A DNA stretch of 64,000 nt from Devosia sp. ZB163 (GTDB lineage: Bacteria > Pseudomonadota > Alphaproteobacteria > Rhizobiales > Devosiaceae), in assembly GCF_028613635.1 (NCBI RefSeq), contig NZ_JAQRMY010000004.1:515182-579181 (forward strand). Direction: 5' to 3'. Of this stretch, positions 33,430 through 43,441 are shown piece by piece (within the stretch, counting starts at the first letter, position 1; every line of letters starts with the position of its first letter). A program made the position numbers and the translations under genes. The notes beneath the pieces were generated by a model. The model was not told the origin of the DNA and made no database searches. It worked only from the letters and a program-made list of their open reading frames with translations.

Positions 33430-35727
33430 CTACTTCTTCTTGCGCATGGCTTCGTTGAGCATGTCGCCCAGTGAGCCGGTGCTGCGGGGCGCTTCCTGGG
33501 GCGAGCGCTGGTTGGCGCGGAGGGGCTGGTCGCGGGGGCGTTCGCGCGGGGCGGTGGTGTCGGTTTCCTTGCGCATGGTGAGGCCGATGCGCTTGCGCGG
33601 CACGTCCACTTCCACGACGCGAACCTTGACCACGTCACCCGCCTTGACGACCTCGTGGGGGTCCTTGACAAATTTGTCGGCCAGTTGGGAGACGTGCACC
33701 AGCCCGTCCTGATGCACGCCGATGTCGACGAACGCACCAAAGGCGGCGACATTCGTGACGGTGCCTTCCAGCATCATGCCGGGCTTGAGGTGTTTGATAT
33801 CGTCGACGCCTTCGGCAAATGTCGCGGTCTTGAAGGCGGGGCGGGGGTCGCGGCCGGGCTTTTCCAGTTCGGAGAGGATGTCGCGCACCGTCGGCAGGCC
33901 GAAGCGCTCATCGACGAAGCGCTTCGGATCGAGGCCTGACAGGGCCGATTTGTCGCCCATGATGGTGCGCAGATCGCGGCCACAGGCGGCGACGATCTTG
34001 CGGGCCACGCCATAGGCTTCAGGGTGAACCGAGGACGCATCGAGCGGCTCGGTGCCGTCGGTGATGCGCAGGAACCCGGCGCTCTGCTCGAAGGTGCGTT
34101 GGCCCAGGCGGGGCACCTCGAGCAAGGCCTTGCGGGAGCGGAACGGGCCGTTGGCGTCGCGGTGGGCGACGATGGCTTCGGCGACGGACGGGCCAAGACC
34201 CGAGATGCGCGCGAGGAGGGGGGCGGACGCGGTGTTGAGATCCACGCCCACGGCGTTCACTGCGTCTTCGACCACGGCGTCGAGCGAGCGGCCGAGACGG
34301 TACTGGTCGACATCGTGCTGATACTGGCCAACGCCGATCGCCTTGGGCTCGATCTTGACGAGTTCAGCAAGGGGGTCCTGCAAACGGCGGGCGATGGAGA
34401 CAGCCCCACGCAGTGATACGTCGAGATTGGGGAACTCGGCCGCCGCCAGCTCGGACGCCGAATAGACCGATGCGCCGGCCTCGGAGACGATGACCTTGGT
34501 CGGCTTGGGCGCGGGCAGGCGCTCGATGAGGTCGGCGACCAGCTTCTCGGTCTCGCGGCTGCCGGTGCCGTTGCCGATGGCGATGAGTTGCACGCCGTGC
34601 TTCTTGATCAGCGCCTGGATGGCGGCCTGCGAGCCCATCACGTCGTTGCGGGGCGGGAAGGGGTAGATGGTTTCGGTATCGAGCACCTTGCCGGTGGCGT
34701 CGATGACCGCGATCTTGCAGCCGGTGCGTATTCCGGGGTCGATGCCCATGGTGGCGCGGGCACCGGCGGGGGCGGCCAGCAGCAGGTCCTTGAGATTGCG
34801 GGCGAAGACGCCGATGGCTTCGACTTCGGCGCGCTCGCGCAGCTCGACCATCAGGTCGATGGAGAGCGAGATGCGGAGGCGCGTTCGCCAGGCCCAGCCG
34901 ACCACTTCGCGGAGCCATTTGTCGCCCGCGCCATTGCCCTGGACATCGAGTGCGCCAGCGACGAAGCGCTCGGCTGGCTTGATCGGATCAGTGACGTCGG
35001 CATCCACCTCGATATCGAGGCTGAGGAAGTCTTCGTCGCGGCCGCGCATCATGGCGAGGGCGCGGTGGCCAGCCACCTTGTTCCAGCGTTCGGAATGGTC
35101 GAAGTAGTCGGAGAACTTGGCGCCAGCCTCTTCCTTGCCCTTGAGCACCTTGGCGCTGAGCATGGCCTTGTCGCGCATATAGGTACGGAGCTGGCCGAGC
35201 AGGGCTGCGTTTTCCGACAGGCCCTCTGTGACGATGTCGCGGGCGCCCTCAAGCGCTTCCTTGGTTCCGGCGACCTCTTCGGTGATGTACCCCTCGGCGA
35301 GCAGAGTGGGGTCGGCGCTGCGATTGGCAAGGATGGCTTCGGCCAGCGGGCCCAGGCCGCGCTCGCGGGCGATTTCGGCCTTGGTGCGGCGCTTGGGCTT
35401 GAACGGCAGGTAGAGGTCTTCGAGCTCGGCCTTGGTAGCGGCGCCCGTGATGGAGGCAGTGAGCGCGGGGGTGAGCTTGCCCTGTTCGTCGATGGATTTG
35501 AGGATCGCAGCGCGTCTGGTCTCCAGCTCGCGCAGATAGGTCAGCCGCTCCGCCAGCAGCCGCAACTGGGTGTCATCAAGGCCGCCCGTCACTTCCTTGC
35601 GGTAGCGCGCGATAAACGGCACCGTTGCGCCGCCGTCGAGCAGTTCCACCGCAGCGCGCACCTGCTCGGGGCGGGCTGTGACTTCGGTGGCGATCTGGGC
35701 GGCAATACGGGTGTCGAGTTGGGACAT
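33430..35727 (-). CDS. tex: Tex family RNA-binding transcriptional accessory protein
   Basis: The 765-residue protein has the Tex order: an N-terminal helix-turn-helix domain (1 to about 190), a YqgF/RNase H-like domain around [23 protein letters not shown] (about 325-450), a helix-hairpin-helix pair ([29 protein letters not shown], about 490-560), and a C-terminal S1 RNA-binding domain ([31 protein letters not shown]). The last 40 residues are basic and proline-rich. Tex affects transcription and stress or toxin gene expression. Confidence 0.96.
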   Translation of the reverse strand: MSQLDTRIAAQIATEVTARPEQVRAAVELLDGGATVPFIARYRKEVTGGLDDTQLRLLAERLTYLRELETRRAAILKSIDEQGKLTPALTASITGAATKAELEDLYLPFKPKRRTKAEIARERGLGPLAEAILANRSADPTLLAEGYITEEVAGTKEALEGARDIVTEGLSENAALLGQLRTYMRDKAMLSAKVLKGKEEAGAKFSDYFDHSERWNKVAGHRALAMMRGRDEDFLSLDIEVDADVTDPIKPAERFVAGALDVQGNGAGDKWLREVVGWAWRTRLRISLSIDLMVELRERAEVEAIGVFARNLKDLLLAAPAGARATMGIDPGIRTGCKIAVIDATGKVLDTETIYPFPPRNDVMGSQAAIQALIKKHGVQLIAIGNGTGSRETEKLVADLIERLPAPKPTKVIVSEAGASVYSASELAAAEFPNLDVSLRGAVSIARRLQDPLAELVKIEPKAIGVGQYQHDVDQYRLGRSLDAVVEDAVNAVGVDLNTASAPLLARISGLGPSVAEAIVAHRDANGPFRSRKALLEVPRLGQRTFEQSAGFLRITDGTEPLDASSVHPEAYGVARKIVAACGRDLRTIMGDKSALSGLDPKRFVDERFGLPTVRDILSELEKPGRDPRPAFKTATFAEGVDDIKHLKPGMMLEGTVTNVAAFGAFVDIGVHQDGLVHVSQLADKFVKDPHEVVKAGDVVKVRVVEVDVPRKRIGLTMRKETDTTAPRERPRDQPLRANQRSPQEAPRSTGSLGDMLNEAMRKKK

Positions 35728-36365
35728 GAGCCACTTCCTGTTCGGCTGGAACGACCAAGGTCGCCCCCCGGGCCGGAGGGCACTTCCAGCGCAGGGCGAT
35801 TTCCTCAGTTGTCAGGGCGACCACAAGCGCGGCCAGCTGGCAGATGCGCCAGAGCGGCTCGGCGGTCAAGCGCGGTCCGCCGAACTCGAACAGCTGAAGT
35901 GGCAGAGTCCCCGGTCTGAGACGGTACGTTGTCGGATGAGGATCCGGGTAGCCTCAAGGTCGGCTGTGCGACCGACTTGCCGCAAAAGGCGCACCAAGCT
36001 CGGCGGGTAGCGCTAGGGGCGTGGGCGTGGGAATGACCGGTTTTGACGATGCCGGTTTCGCGGTGGTTTATCAGGATATCTTGGTAGGTGACGACTGGCA
36101 GCGGTGAGCGGCTAAGTGATCTAGGCCCGCAGGTGGTCGTCTTGGCACCCTCCCGCGGAGTACCCTGCACTAGCTAGCTGTCCTAGCGCACCACCCGCAG
36201 GCCATCCGGCGACAACTAGTAGTTGCTTCCGGCTGAATGCCATTCGCGGCCGCGGGACTGGAGGTCGTCTGACTGCTCGCGCCACTCGACGGCGACTGTA
36301 GGCCCCTGCGGCACATAGCGGATTTCACTCGATCGCCTACTTCGTGCCCAGCCGCGGCGCCCCGT
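35728..36365. other. Gene-free stretch between tex and the first enolase-family gene
   Basis: No ORF here encodes a recognisable protein on either strand, and no RNA gene, terminator with T-run or insertion sequence could be seen. Only a short perfect palindrome, CAACTAGTAGTTG at 36213-36225, stands out. The first part must carry the tex promoter. Confidence 0.6.
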
Positions 36366-37541
36366 CTACCAGTTGGCGATGCGGCCATCCGCCAGTACGG
36401 ATTCCGTGGCCGGGATGATCTCCGGCGCGAACGGGTGCCGGGCTGCGGCGCGCTCGTCGATTTCGATGCCGAGGCCGGGTCCGTCGGGGATTGCCCACGC
36501 GCCGTTCACCAGGTTCAGCGGATAGGTCGAGCAGATCTCCTCGAACCAAGGCACGATGCCGACGGCTTCCTCCTGGATGACGAAGTTGGTGGTCGCGGCG
36601 TCGAACTGCAGGGCGACGGCGCCGGCGACCGGGCCCATCGGGTTGTGCGGGCAGACACCCATGTGTGCCGCTTCGGCAATGGCGGCGATCTTGCGGCCAC
36701 CGGTAAAGCCCATGCAGTGCGCGAGGTCAGGCTGGATATAGGCGACGGCGCGGGTCTGGGCGACTTCGAGGAACTCGCGCGGCGTGAACAGGCGCTCCCC
36801 CGTGGCCAACGGGCAATCGACGCGCCGCGCGATGTCGGCCATTCCCGCAGTATCGCCGGGCTGGATCACTTCCTCGCAGAACAGCGGCTTTATCGGCTCG
36901 ATGGCCTTGATGTAGGCGATGGCGGCATCGAGGGAATCCGGGCGGCCATGGAAATCGGTCATGATCTCGACGCCGTCGCCGACGCGTTCGCGCACCGCCG
37001 CGGCGAGCTTCTCGACGTGGCGGACGGCGGGGAGGGGGGCGTCGTATCCGGTGTAGGGAACGAAGCCGAGCTTGATGGCGTCGTAACCCATCTCCACCGT
37101 CTCCTGCACCGCGTCGCAGAAGCGGGAAATGTCGGTATTGGGTACCCGAGCCGAAGCGTCACCGCGCCGCAAATGCGTGTAGACCCGCACCTTGTCGCGC
37201 ACCCGGCCACCGAGCAGCTGCCACACCGGCACCCCGAGCGCCTTGCCCTTGATGTCCCACAGCGCGTGCTCGATGCCCGAGACGGCGGTGAGGCCGATCG
37301 AGCCCAGCGGCCAGAAGCTGAAGCGCGTCATCGTGTTGACCAGGTGCTCGATCCGCATCGGATCCTGCCCGATGAGGAAGGGCGCCAGGTCGTCGATGGT
37401 GCCCTTGACCGCCCGGGTCTTCCACTCCAGCGTTGCCTCGCCCCAGCCCCACAGGCCGGGCTGGTCGGTCAGCACTTTGACGAAAATCCAGTTGCGGTGC
37501 ACGGCGTTGACGACGACGGTTTCGATGCCGGTGATCTTCAC
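36366..37541 (-). CDS. Enolase-superfamily dehydratase, galactonate dehydratase (DgoD)-like
   Basis: The 391-residue protein belongs to the mandelate racemase/muconate cycloisomerase group. Metal ligands are Asp in IMTDFHGR, Glu in LFCEEV and Glu in ATGERL; the catalytic histidines are those of DFHGR and PHNPMGP, the DgoD arrangement. It dehydrates a sugar acid to a 2-keto-3-deoxy product. The start is GTG with GGGGG upstream. It follows a second superfamily member in the same direction and a GntR gene. Confidence 0.9.
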   Translation of the reverse strand: MKITGIETVVVNAVHRNWIFVKVLTDQPGLWGWGEATLEWKTRAVKGTIDDLAPFLIGQDPMRIEHLVNTMTRFSFWPLGSIGLTAVSGIEHALWDIKGKALGVPVWQLLGGRVRDKVRVYTHLRRGDASARVPNTDISRFCDAVQETVEMGYDAIKLGFVPYTGYDAPLPAVRHVEKLAAAVRERVGDGVEIMTDFHGRPDSLDAAIAYIKAIEPIKPLFCEEVIQPGDTAGMADIARRVDCPLATGERLFTPREFLEVAQTRAVAYIQPDLAHCMGFTGGRKIAAIAEAAHMGVCPHNPMGPVAGAVALQFDAATTNFVIQEEAVGIVPWFEEICSTYPLNLVNGAWAIPDGPGLGIEIDERAAARHPFAPEIIPATESVLADGRIANW

Positions 37542-37595
37542 GGCTGGTTCCCCCGGGGAATGGCTGTTGCTTGGAGCGACTGTGCGATGGGCGGC

Positions 37596-38747
37596 CTAGG
37601 CCGTCTTGATCTCGTTGGCCTCGAGGTAATCCCGATTCAGCTCGATGCCGAGGCCCGGGACGCGTGGCAGCTTCAGCGCGCCGTTGGAGTTGTCGAGCCG
37701 CGTGTGCATCAGCTCGTTGTAGCCGCTGAGGTCCCAGCGCGACGTTTCGAGCCGATAGAAGTTGGGCACCGTCATCATCACGTGGGCACCGGCGAGCACG
37801 TTGATCGGCCCGCCGGCATCGTGCGGCGAGATCGGGACGTAGTAGGCCTCGGCCAGCGTCGCGATCTTCTTCAGCTCGGTGATGCCGCCGGTCCAGGTGA
37901 CGTCGGGCATGATGTAGTCGGCGAGCTTGTTTTCGAGGATCGGCACGAAATCCCACTTGGTGTGGGCCCGCTCGCCCACCGAGATGGCGGCATTCACCTT
38001 CTCGCGCACCTGCTGCAATGCGCCATAGCTCTCGGGCGGCACCGGCTCCTCGAACCAGTCGATCTGCCCGGCCTCTTCGAGCGAGCGGCAGAGGCGGATC
38101 GCCGTCGGCACGTCGAAGCGGCCATGCGCATCGATCAGGATTTCGACGTCGGGGCCGGCGGTCTGGCGGATCAGGGCGGTGAGGTCGGCGGCCTTGCGTT
38201 CGTTGGCCCGGCTCATCATCCCATCGAGATAGCCGTCGCGCTGCTCCGCCCCGCCGCGCTGGTGCGGGTAGGGGTCGAACTTCAGCGCCTTGTGGCCCGA
38301 CTTCACGATGTCGGTGATCTCGGCCACCACGCCCGCGTCGGAGGTGAACTTGCTCTGGTCGGGGTGGGTGTAGAGCGAGATCTCGTCGCGCACCGCGCCG
38401 CCCAGCAGTTCGTAGACCGGCAGGCCGAGTACCTTGCCGCGAATGTCCCACAGCGCGATGTCGATGGCGCTGACGCATTCGCAGGCGGCGCCGCGGCTGC
38501 CCATATAGGTGAAGCTGCGGAACAGCTTGTGCCACAGCCGTTCGATCTGGCTCGGGTCCTCGCCGGCGATCTGGCCGCCCACCTGCTTGAGGATGGCACA
38601 AAGCGCCCGGTTGGCGATCCTGGTGGTCGAGGTAATCTCGCCCCAGCCCGAAACCCCCTCGTCGGTCGTCACTTCGACGAACAGGTATTCACCCCAATAC
38701 GAGCTGCTGGCCTTGACCAGCCAGGGCCGAACGCCCGTGATCTTCAT
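37596..38747 (-). CDS. Second enolase-superfamily dehydratase of unknown specificity
   Basis: The 383-residue protein has the metal ligands LIDAHGR, WFEEPV and SVGERA and a PHDAGGP histidine near residue 310. It shares the first catalytic architecture with its neighbour but differs in the capping domain (KASSSYWGEY), so a distinct sugar acid is likely. GGGAGG precedes the ATG. The pair lies beside a GntR gene divergent from a solute-binding protein, consistent with uptake and dehydration of sugar acids. Confidence 0.88.
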   Translation of the reverse strand: MKITGVRPWLVKASSSYWGEYLFVEVTTDEGVSGWGEITSTTRIANRALCAILKQVGGQIAGEDPSQIERLWHKLFRSFTYMGSRGAACECVSAIDIALWDIRGKVLGLPVYELLGGAVRDEISLYTHPDQSKFTSDAGVVAEITDIVKSGHKALKFDPYPHQRGGAEQRDGYLDGMMSRANERKAADLTALIRQTAGPDVEILIDAHGRFDVPTAIRLCRSLEEAGQIDWFEEPVPPESYGALQQVREKVNAAISVGERAHTKWDFVPILENKLADYIMPDVTWTGGITELKKIATLAEAYYVPISPHDAGGPINVLAGAHVMMTVPNFYRLETSRWDLSGYNELMHTRLDNSNGALKLPRVPGLGIELNRDYLEANEIKTA

Positions 38748-38810
38748 CTGCTGCCTCCCTCAAATGGCTATGTGCATGTCGCGATAGTTGCGCATGCGAA
38801 ATTCTACCTC

Positions 38811-39512
38811 TCAGCCGGCACGCGCCGAGCTGGCCGCCCGCATCTGCTCGAGGACGTGTCGGCCGGCGCCATCGACGTGCTGGGCAATCAGCGTCGCCGC
38901 GCTCGTCGCGTCGCCTTGTTTGACCAGCCGGATCAGATCGCGGTGATCGCGCAGCACCTGGGCGCGACGGGACAGCGTGAAATTGTAGCGTCGCCCGAGG
39001 GCGCGCAGGATTTCGCGGTGTCGCCACCACAGCTCCGCCGCGAGGTGGTTGTAGTGGCGCTCGTACATCACGGTGTGAAACTGCGTGTCGAGCTCGCTGT
39101 GCAGGATCGGGTCGGTGAAATTGTTGGCCTCGATCTGGTGCTGGATGCGCTCGAGTTCGGCGATGTCGGCCGGGGTCGCCATGTCGACGAACCAGCGCAC
39201 CATCGAGGGCTCGATCAAGACGCCGATCTCGTAGACGTCGCGCACGAGATCCTGGTCGATCGGACGAACGCGGGCGCTCTTGTTGTGAACGATCAGCACG
39301 AACCCTTGCGAGCGGAGCAGCTGCAGCGCCTCCCGCACCGCATTGGCCGGAGAGTTGTGCCGTACCGATAGCTCAGCCACCACCAGCCGGGAGTTGGCTT
39401 CGAGACGGCCGGAGATGATGTCGTCCCGGATCAGGTCATAGACCGCGGCGCCTTCTTCCGACACGCCGGTCGGGTCGATTCCTACAGGCGGCCGGGCCCT
39501 GAACTCACTCAT
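38811..39512 (-). CDS. GntR family transcriptional regulator, FCD group
   Basis: The 233-residue protein has the winged helix (AAVYDLIRDDIISGRLEANSRLVVAELSVRHNSPANAVREALQLLRSQGFVLIVHN) and an FCD domain with the metal-binding pattern HSELDTQFHTVMYERHYN. It sits upstream of the two enolase-family genes in the same direction, and divergent from the solute-binding gene, so it probably controls both. The ATG was chosen over a GTG 24 bases upstream. Confidence 0.9.
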   Translation of the reverse strand: MSEFRARPPVGIDPTGVSEEGAAVYDLIRDDIISGRLEANSRLVVAELSVRHNSPANAVREALQLLRSQGFVLIVHNKSARVRPIDQDLVRDVYEIGVLIEPSMVRWFVDMATPADIAELERIQHQIEANNFTDPILHSELDTQFHTVMYERHYNHLAAELWWRHREILRALGRRYNFTLSRRAQVLRDHRDLIRLVKQGDATSAATLIAQHVDGAGRHVLEQMRAASSARAG

Positions 39513-39585
39513 CGGTTTCGATCTCTTCGTGTGCACGCGTCAGCTTTGCCGGTTTCTTGCGCTGATTTCCAGAGAGGCGGCCAGG

Positions 39586-39597
39586 ATTTTGCAAAAT
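39586..39597. promoter_or_regulatory. Palindrome in the gntR/solute-binding divergent promoter
   Basis: ATTTTGCAAAAT is a perfect 12-bp palindrome 74 bases upstream of the gntR start and 108 bases before the binding-protein start. It is a plausible operator for the adjacent GntR protein, but no second copy was found. Confidence 0.35.
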
Positions 39598-39705
39598 TCC
39601 GGTTGCCTGTGCCGAAATCCGGGCGTTAATTGCGTAACCGGCCGGTTGCCGGCAGGCATTCTCGACTGCGCGAGGGGCGCAGGACGCGGATGGGAGGAGG
39701 AATTC

Positions 39706-41187
39706 ATGTCAGAACACGGAACTGGCCGTGCGCTTGCGCACGGCGTGCTGTCGGCTGCCTTGGCCACGAGTCTTCTGGCCTCGACGGCGCTCGCAGAAGG
39801 CATCGACATCAGCAAATGGTCGCCCGAATATGTGCGTTCGATCGCCGGAACGGAAACGTTCGACACCGTCGGTCACTGCAACTCGGTCACCCCGACCGAC
39901 TACAAGGGCAAGCTGACCTTCTGGTACCAGGGGATCTTCGAAGCCGACCCGCAGATCATGCGCGACAACTACCGCGATTTCTTCGCGGCGTTCCGCGCCA
40001 CCTATCCCAATATCGAGCTCACCGAGCAGGGCATTACCTACAACGAACTGCTCGACAAGTTCCGCACCGCACTGCTCGGCAACTCCGCCCCGATGACGAT
40101 CCGCCTGCAGATTCTCGGCGGTACCGAGTTCGCGGCCAAGGGCTATCTCGAAGAGCTGAAGCCCGAGGACGTCGGCTACAAGCCCGATGACTTCTGGCCG
40201 GGCGCCATGAAGGCGGTGACCTGGGACGGCAAGATCTACGGCATTCCCACCAACAACGAGACGATGGCGTTCATCTGGAATGCCGACATCTTCAAGCGGG
40301 CAGGGCTCGACCCAGACAATCCGCCCGCCACGTGGGACGACGTGGTCGCATATTCCAAGCAGATCCACGACAAGCTGGGCATCGCCGGCTACGGCATGGT
40401 GGCCAAGCAGAACGCGGGCAACACACCCTATCGCTACATGCCGCAGCTCTGGGGCTACGGCGGCGGGGTGTTCGACGAGGCCGACGCAAACCCGACCTAC
40501 GGCGAGATCCGGCTCGACAGTCCGGAGAGCATCCGCTCGCTGCAGGCTTCCTACGACATGTATGTGCGCGACAAGTCGGTGCCGGTTTCGGCGCTGACCA
40601 ACACGCAGGGCGAGAACCAGGCGCCGTTCATCTCGGGTCAGTTGGGCATGATGATCTCGCATCCATCCGAGTATGCGCGGATGGTCGAACTCGCCGGCAC
40701 GGCAACCGGCGCCGACAAGGCGGTGGCTGACTCGGTGCTCGAGAACATGCGCTACGGGCTGATCCCGACTGGGCCGGACGGCAAGCGCGCCGTGGTCTTC
40801 GGCGGCTCCAACATCCACATCGTCAAATCGGAATATGTCGAGGGCGGCAAGGTCGACGAACCCGCTGCCAAGGCGCTGATCTGCATGTGGACCAGCCCCG
40901 AATGGTCGCTGAAGCTCGCCTGGGCTGGGTCCAACCCGGGCAATGTCAACGGCTTCAAGACGGAGTGGATGAAGGAGCGCCTCGACACCATCAAGTTCCT
41001 CGATGTGACGACCTCGATGCTGCCCAACGGCATCCCGTTCCCGGCGCTGCCGGAGGCGCCCGAGATCATGAACATCATCGTCCCCGACATGCTGCAGAAC
41101 GCCCTCACCGGCACCATGACGGTCGAACAGGCCGCCAAGGACGCCGTCGAAAAAGTGCGCAAGTTGCACGGCGGCGGCGGGCTCTAA
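39706..41187 (+). CDS. ABC transporter solute-binding protein, carbohydrate family 1, without adjacent permeases
   Basis: The 493-residue protein has a signal peptide and the large sugar-binding fold: LTFWYQGIFEADPQIM, YGIPTNNETMAFIWNADIFKRAGLDPDNPPATWDDVVAYSKQI and PFISGQLGMMISHP. It is longer than usual (about 420), with an insert near the N-terminus. GGGAGGAGG lies five bases before the ATG. Adjacent sugar-acid dehydratases suggest that ligand class. No permease or ATPase gene is near it. Confidence 0.88.
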   Translation: MSEHGTGRALAHGVLSAALATSLLASTALAEGIDISKWSPEYVRSIAGTETFDTVGHCNSVTPTDYKGKLTFWYQGIFEADPQIMRDNYRDFFAAFRATYPNIELTEQGITYNELLDKFRTALLGNSAPMTIRLQILGGTEFAAKGYLEELKPEDVGYKPDDFWPGAMKAVTWDGKIYGIPTNNETMAFIWNADIFKRAGLDPDNPPATWDDVVAYSKQIHDKLGIAGYGMVAKQNAGNTPYRYMPQLWGYGGGVFDEADANPTYGEIRLDSPESIRSLQASYDMYVRDKSVPVSALTNTQGENQAPFISGQLGMMISHPSEYARMVELAGTATGADKAVADSVLENMRYGLIPTGPDGKRAVVFGGSNIHIVKSEYVEGGKVDEPAAKALICMWTSPEWSLKLAWAGSNPGNVNGFKTEWMKERLDTIKFLDVTTSMLPNGIPFPALPEAPEIMNIIVPDMLQNALTGTMTVEQAAKDAVEKVRKLHGGGGL

Positions 41188-41194
41188 AGATCAT

Positions 41195-41227
41195 GGCGCG
41201 GGCCGCGCACATTGCCCGGCCCGCGCC
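41195..41227 (+). terminator. Hairpin after the orphan solute-binding gene
   Basis: GGCGCGGGCC and GGCCCGCGCC are perfect 10-bp arms, beginning seven bases after the stop codon. There is no T-run. The function may be termination or 3'-end protection, as with other binding-protein genes here. Confidence 0.55.
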
Positions 41228-41338
41228 GATCCGGAAAATCCCACAATTCGAGGTCTTCCGGCCGTTGACGGGAACCAATGGTTCGGTTGATCCGGTGCCC
41301 TGAGCAGTCTCTTGCCGATGGTGCTCCAGGCCTTCCGA

Positions 41339-42358
41339 TCAGATCGAGGCGCGGACGATGACCGGCATCGGGATCAGGTGTTCGCCGCTGGTGTCGGGCG
41401 ACAGCAGCAGGCGGACCGAGGCTCTGCCCATCTCCTCGTGCGGCAGGGCAACGGTGGTCAGCCCCGGACGCAGGTAGCCCGCGACCTCGTCATTGTCGAA
41501 GGCCACGATGGAAATGTCGCCCGGAACAGACCGACCCGCCTCGGCAACCGCCTGGTACGCGCCGAAGGCGAGGCGGTCGTTGAGGCAGAGCAGGGCCGTT
41601 ACGTCCGGTTGCTGCGCCAGGATCTTGCGCGTCAGCTCGAAGCCGTGCTGCGGCTCCCATTCCCAGCAACTCTCCTCGACAGCAAAATCGAGCCCATGTT
41701 CGTCCATCGCCGCGTGGATGCCGGCGATGCGCCGCGCCACGGTTTCCGAGCGGAACAGCCCTTGCTCGGCGACCTTGTTGTGACCAACGAGGGCGATGCC
41801 ATCGCGATGGCCCGCCGCGACCAGCAGTTCTACCGCGGTACGGCCGCCTGTCAGTTCATCGGGCAGCACCGACAGCGGGAAGCGGCTGCTGGTGCCGTTG
41901 AGCATCACCACGCGCGTTGCCGCCGGCAACGTCGGCACGAAGATCTCGCGGGCCCGCATGGCAGCGAAGATGATGCCGTCCACCTGGCGGTCGAGGGCGG
42001 CCTCGATGGCCTGGACTTCGCGGTCGGGTCCGCCGCCGGTTTCGAGCAGCAGCAGCACGTGACCAGCCTCCTGCGCGGCGGCGAGGGCGCCGCGGATCAG
42101 GCCGTTCGCATAGCGGGTGGTGGCGACGTAGTCGGAGATGAAGGCGATGGTTCGGGTCTTGTCGGTGCGCAGCGCCTGGGCCGCGAGGTTCGGGCGGTAG
42201 CCCAACTGCGCCGCCGCCTCATGGACGCGCCGATGCGCCTCGGCCGAGAGCCGCGTATCAGGACGACCGGTCAGGATCATCGAAGCGGCGGCCGACGAAA
42301 GGCCGGCGAGCCTTGCGACATCGGCGAGGGTAACGCGCTTCTTCGACAATCCCGCCAT
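41339..42358 (-). CDS. LacI family transcriptional regulator
   Basis: The 339-residue protein starts with the LacI headpiece (VTLADVARLAGLSSAAASMILTGRPDTRLSAEAHRRVHEAAAQLGYRPN) and continues into a sugar-binding-like effector domain ending in AFDNDEVAGYLRPGLTTV. A matching palindrome lies in the divergent promoter shared with the glycosidase operon, and an identical one later in that operon. Confidence 0.93.
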   Translation of the reverse strand: MAGLSKKRVTLADVARLAGLSSAAASMILTGRPDTRLSAEAHRRVHEAAAQLGYRPNLAAQALRTDKTRTIAFISDYVATTRYANGLIRGALAAAQEAGHVLLLLETGGGPDREVQAIEAALDRQVDGIIFAAMRAREIFVPTLPAATRVVMLNGTSSRFPLSVLPDELTGGRTAVELLVAAGHRDGIALVGHNKVAEQGLFRSETVARRIAGIHAAMDEHGLDFAVEESCWEWEPQHGFELTRKILAQQPDVTALLCLNDRLAFGAYQAVAEAGRSVPGDISIVAFDNDEVAGYLRPGLTTVALPHEEMGRASVRLLLSPDTSGEHLIPMPVIVRASI

Positions 42359-42435
42359 GGCTCCAGCTTTTTCCGTAGGTTTCTACATAGAAGGGCCGCG
42401 GGCGATTTGACAACTTGGCGCGGCCCACACTGCCT

Positions 42436-42451
42436 GCTAAATCCATTTAGC
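42436..42451. promoter_or_regulatory. LacI operator 1
   Basis: GCTAAATCCATTTAGC is a 16-bp unit with perfect 7-bp arms, located 22 bases before the glycosidase start codon in the divergent promoter. An identical copy lies upstream of the binding-protein gene. Confidence 0.85.
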
Positions 42452-42472
42452 AAGTTCGAGGGGTTGAAAGCG

Positions 42473-43441
42473 ATGGCTTTTTCACTGCCCGACCATTGGG
42501 TCTGGGATTTCTGGCTGGCCGACGACGGCGCCGACTATCATATCTTCTACCTGCACGCGCCGCACGCGCTGGGAAATCCGGATCTCCGGCACCGCAACGC
42601 CCGCATCGGCCACGCCACCTCGCGCGATTTGATCAACTGGCAGAACCACGGCCAGATCCTCGAAACCGGCCCAGCCGGCAGCTTCGACGACACCGCCACC
42701 TGGACCGGCAGCGTGGTGCGCGGTGGCGATGGGCTCTGGCGGCTCTACTACACCGGCTCGCGCTTCCTCTCGCCCTCGAGCAATGCCAATGTCGAGACGA
42801 TCGGCATGGCGGTGTCAGACGACCTCTTTGCCTGGCGGAAGCAGGCGGGTCCAATTGCCGTGGCCGACCCCGCCAACTACGAGACGCTGGGCACTTCGGC
42901 CTGGCCCGAAGAGGCTTTCCGCGACCCCTGGGTGTTCCAGGGCGAGGATGGCCTGTGGCATATGCTGATCACTGCGCGTGCCAACAATGGCGCAGTCGAG
43001 GAGCGCGGCGTTGTCGGCCATGCGACCTCGGCCGATATGCAGACCTGGCAGGTGCAGCCAGCGCTGAGCGAAATCAACGGCGGCTTCGCCCATATCGAAG
43101 TGCCGCAGATCGTCACCGTCGAAGGCACGCTGCACCTGATCTTCTGCTGCGACAGCCCCAAGCTCTCTGGCCGGCTCGCCGGCCAGAAGGGCGGCATATG
43201 GTCGGTCGCTGTTCCATCGGAACTCGGACCCTATCCGATCGACCGGGCAAGCCTGCTGGTGCCCGAGGAACTCTATGCCGGACGTATCGCCAACGACCGC
43301 AACGGTCGGGCGGTGCTGCTGGCGTTCAACAACGTCCAGGCGGACGGCGTGTTTGCCGGCTCCATTTCCGATCCGCTGCCGGTGACGCTCGGCCGCGACG
43401 CCGACGGGATGCCCAGGCTCGAACTGGAGGCGCAGTCATGA
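42473..43441 (+). CDS. GH32/GH68-like glycoside hydrolase (five-bladed propeller)
   Basis: The 322-residue cytoplasmic protein has the clan GH-J pattern: an N-terminal nucleophile Asp in WVWDFWLADDG, a FRDPWVF segment with the transition-state Asp, and the acid/base Glu in HIEVPQIV. Blades contain ATWTGSVVRGGDGLWRLYYTG. Family members act on fructosides; substrate is not determined. There is no signal peptide, so imported sugar is cleaved inside the cell. The stop overlaps the next start by ATGA. Confidence 0.8.
   Translation: MAFSLPDHWVWDFWLADDGADYHIFYLHAPHALGNPDLRHRNARIGHATSRDLINWQNHGQILETGPAGSFDDTATWTGSVVRGGDGLWRLYYTGSRFLSPSSNANVETIGMAVSDDLFAWRKQAGPIAVADPANYETLGTSAWPEEAFRDPWVFQGEDGLWHMLITARANNGAVEERGVVGHATSADMQTWQVQPALSEINGGFAHIEVPQIVTVEGTLHLIFCCDSPKLSGRLAGQKGGIWSVAVPSELGPYPIDRASLLVPEELYAGRIANDRNGRAVLLAFNNVQADGVFAGSISDPLPVTLGRDADGMPRLELEAQS

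Noticed and set aside
36435-39371. 978-codon open frame on the plus strand
   Set aside because: It is the antisense shadow of two enolase-family genes and gntR, caused by high GC; it shows no protein family pattern.
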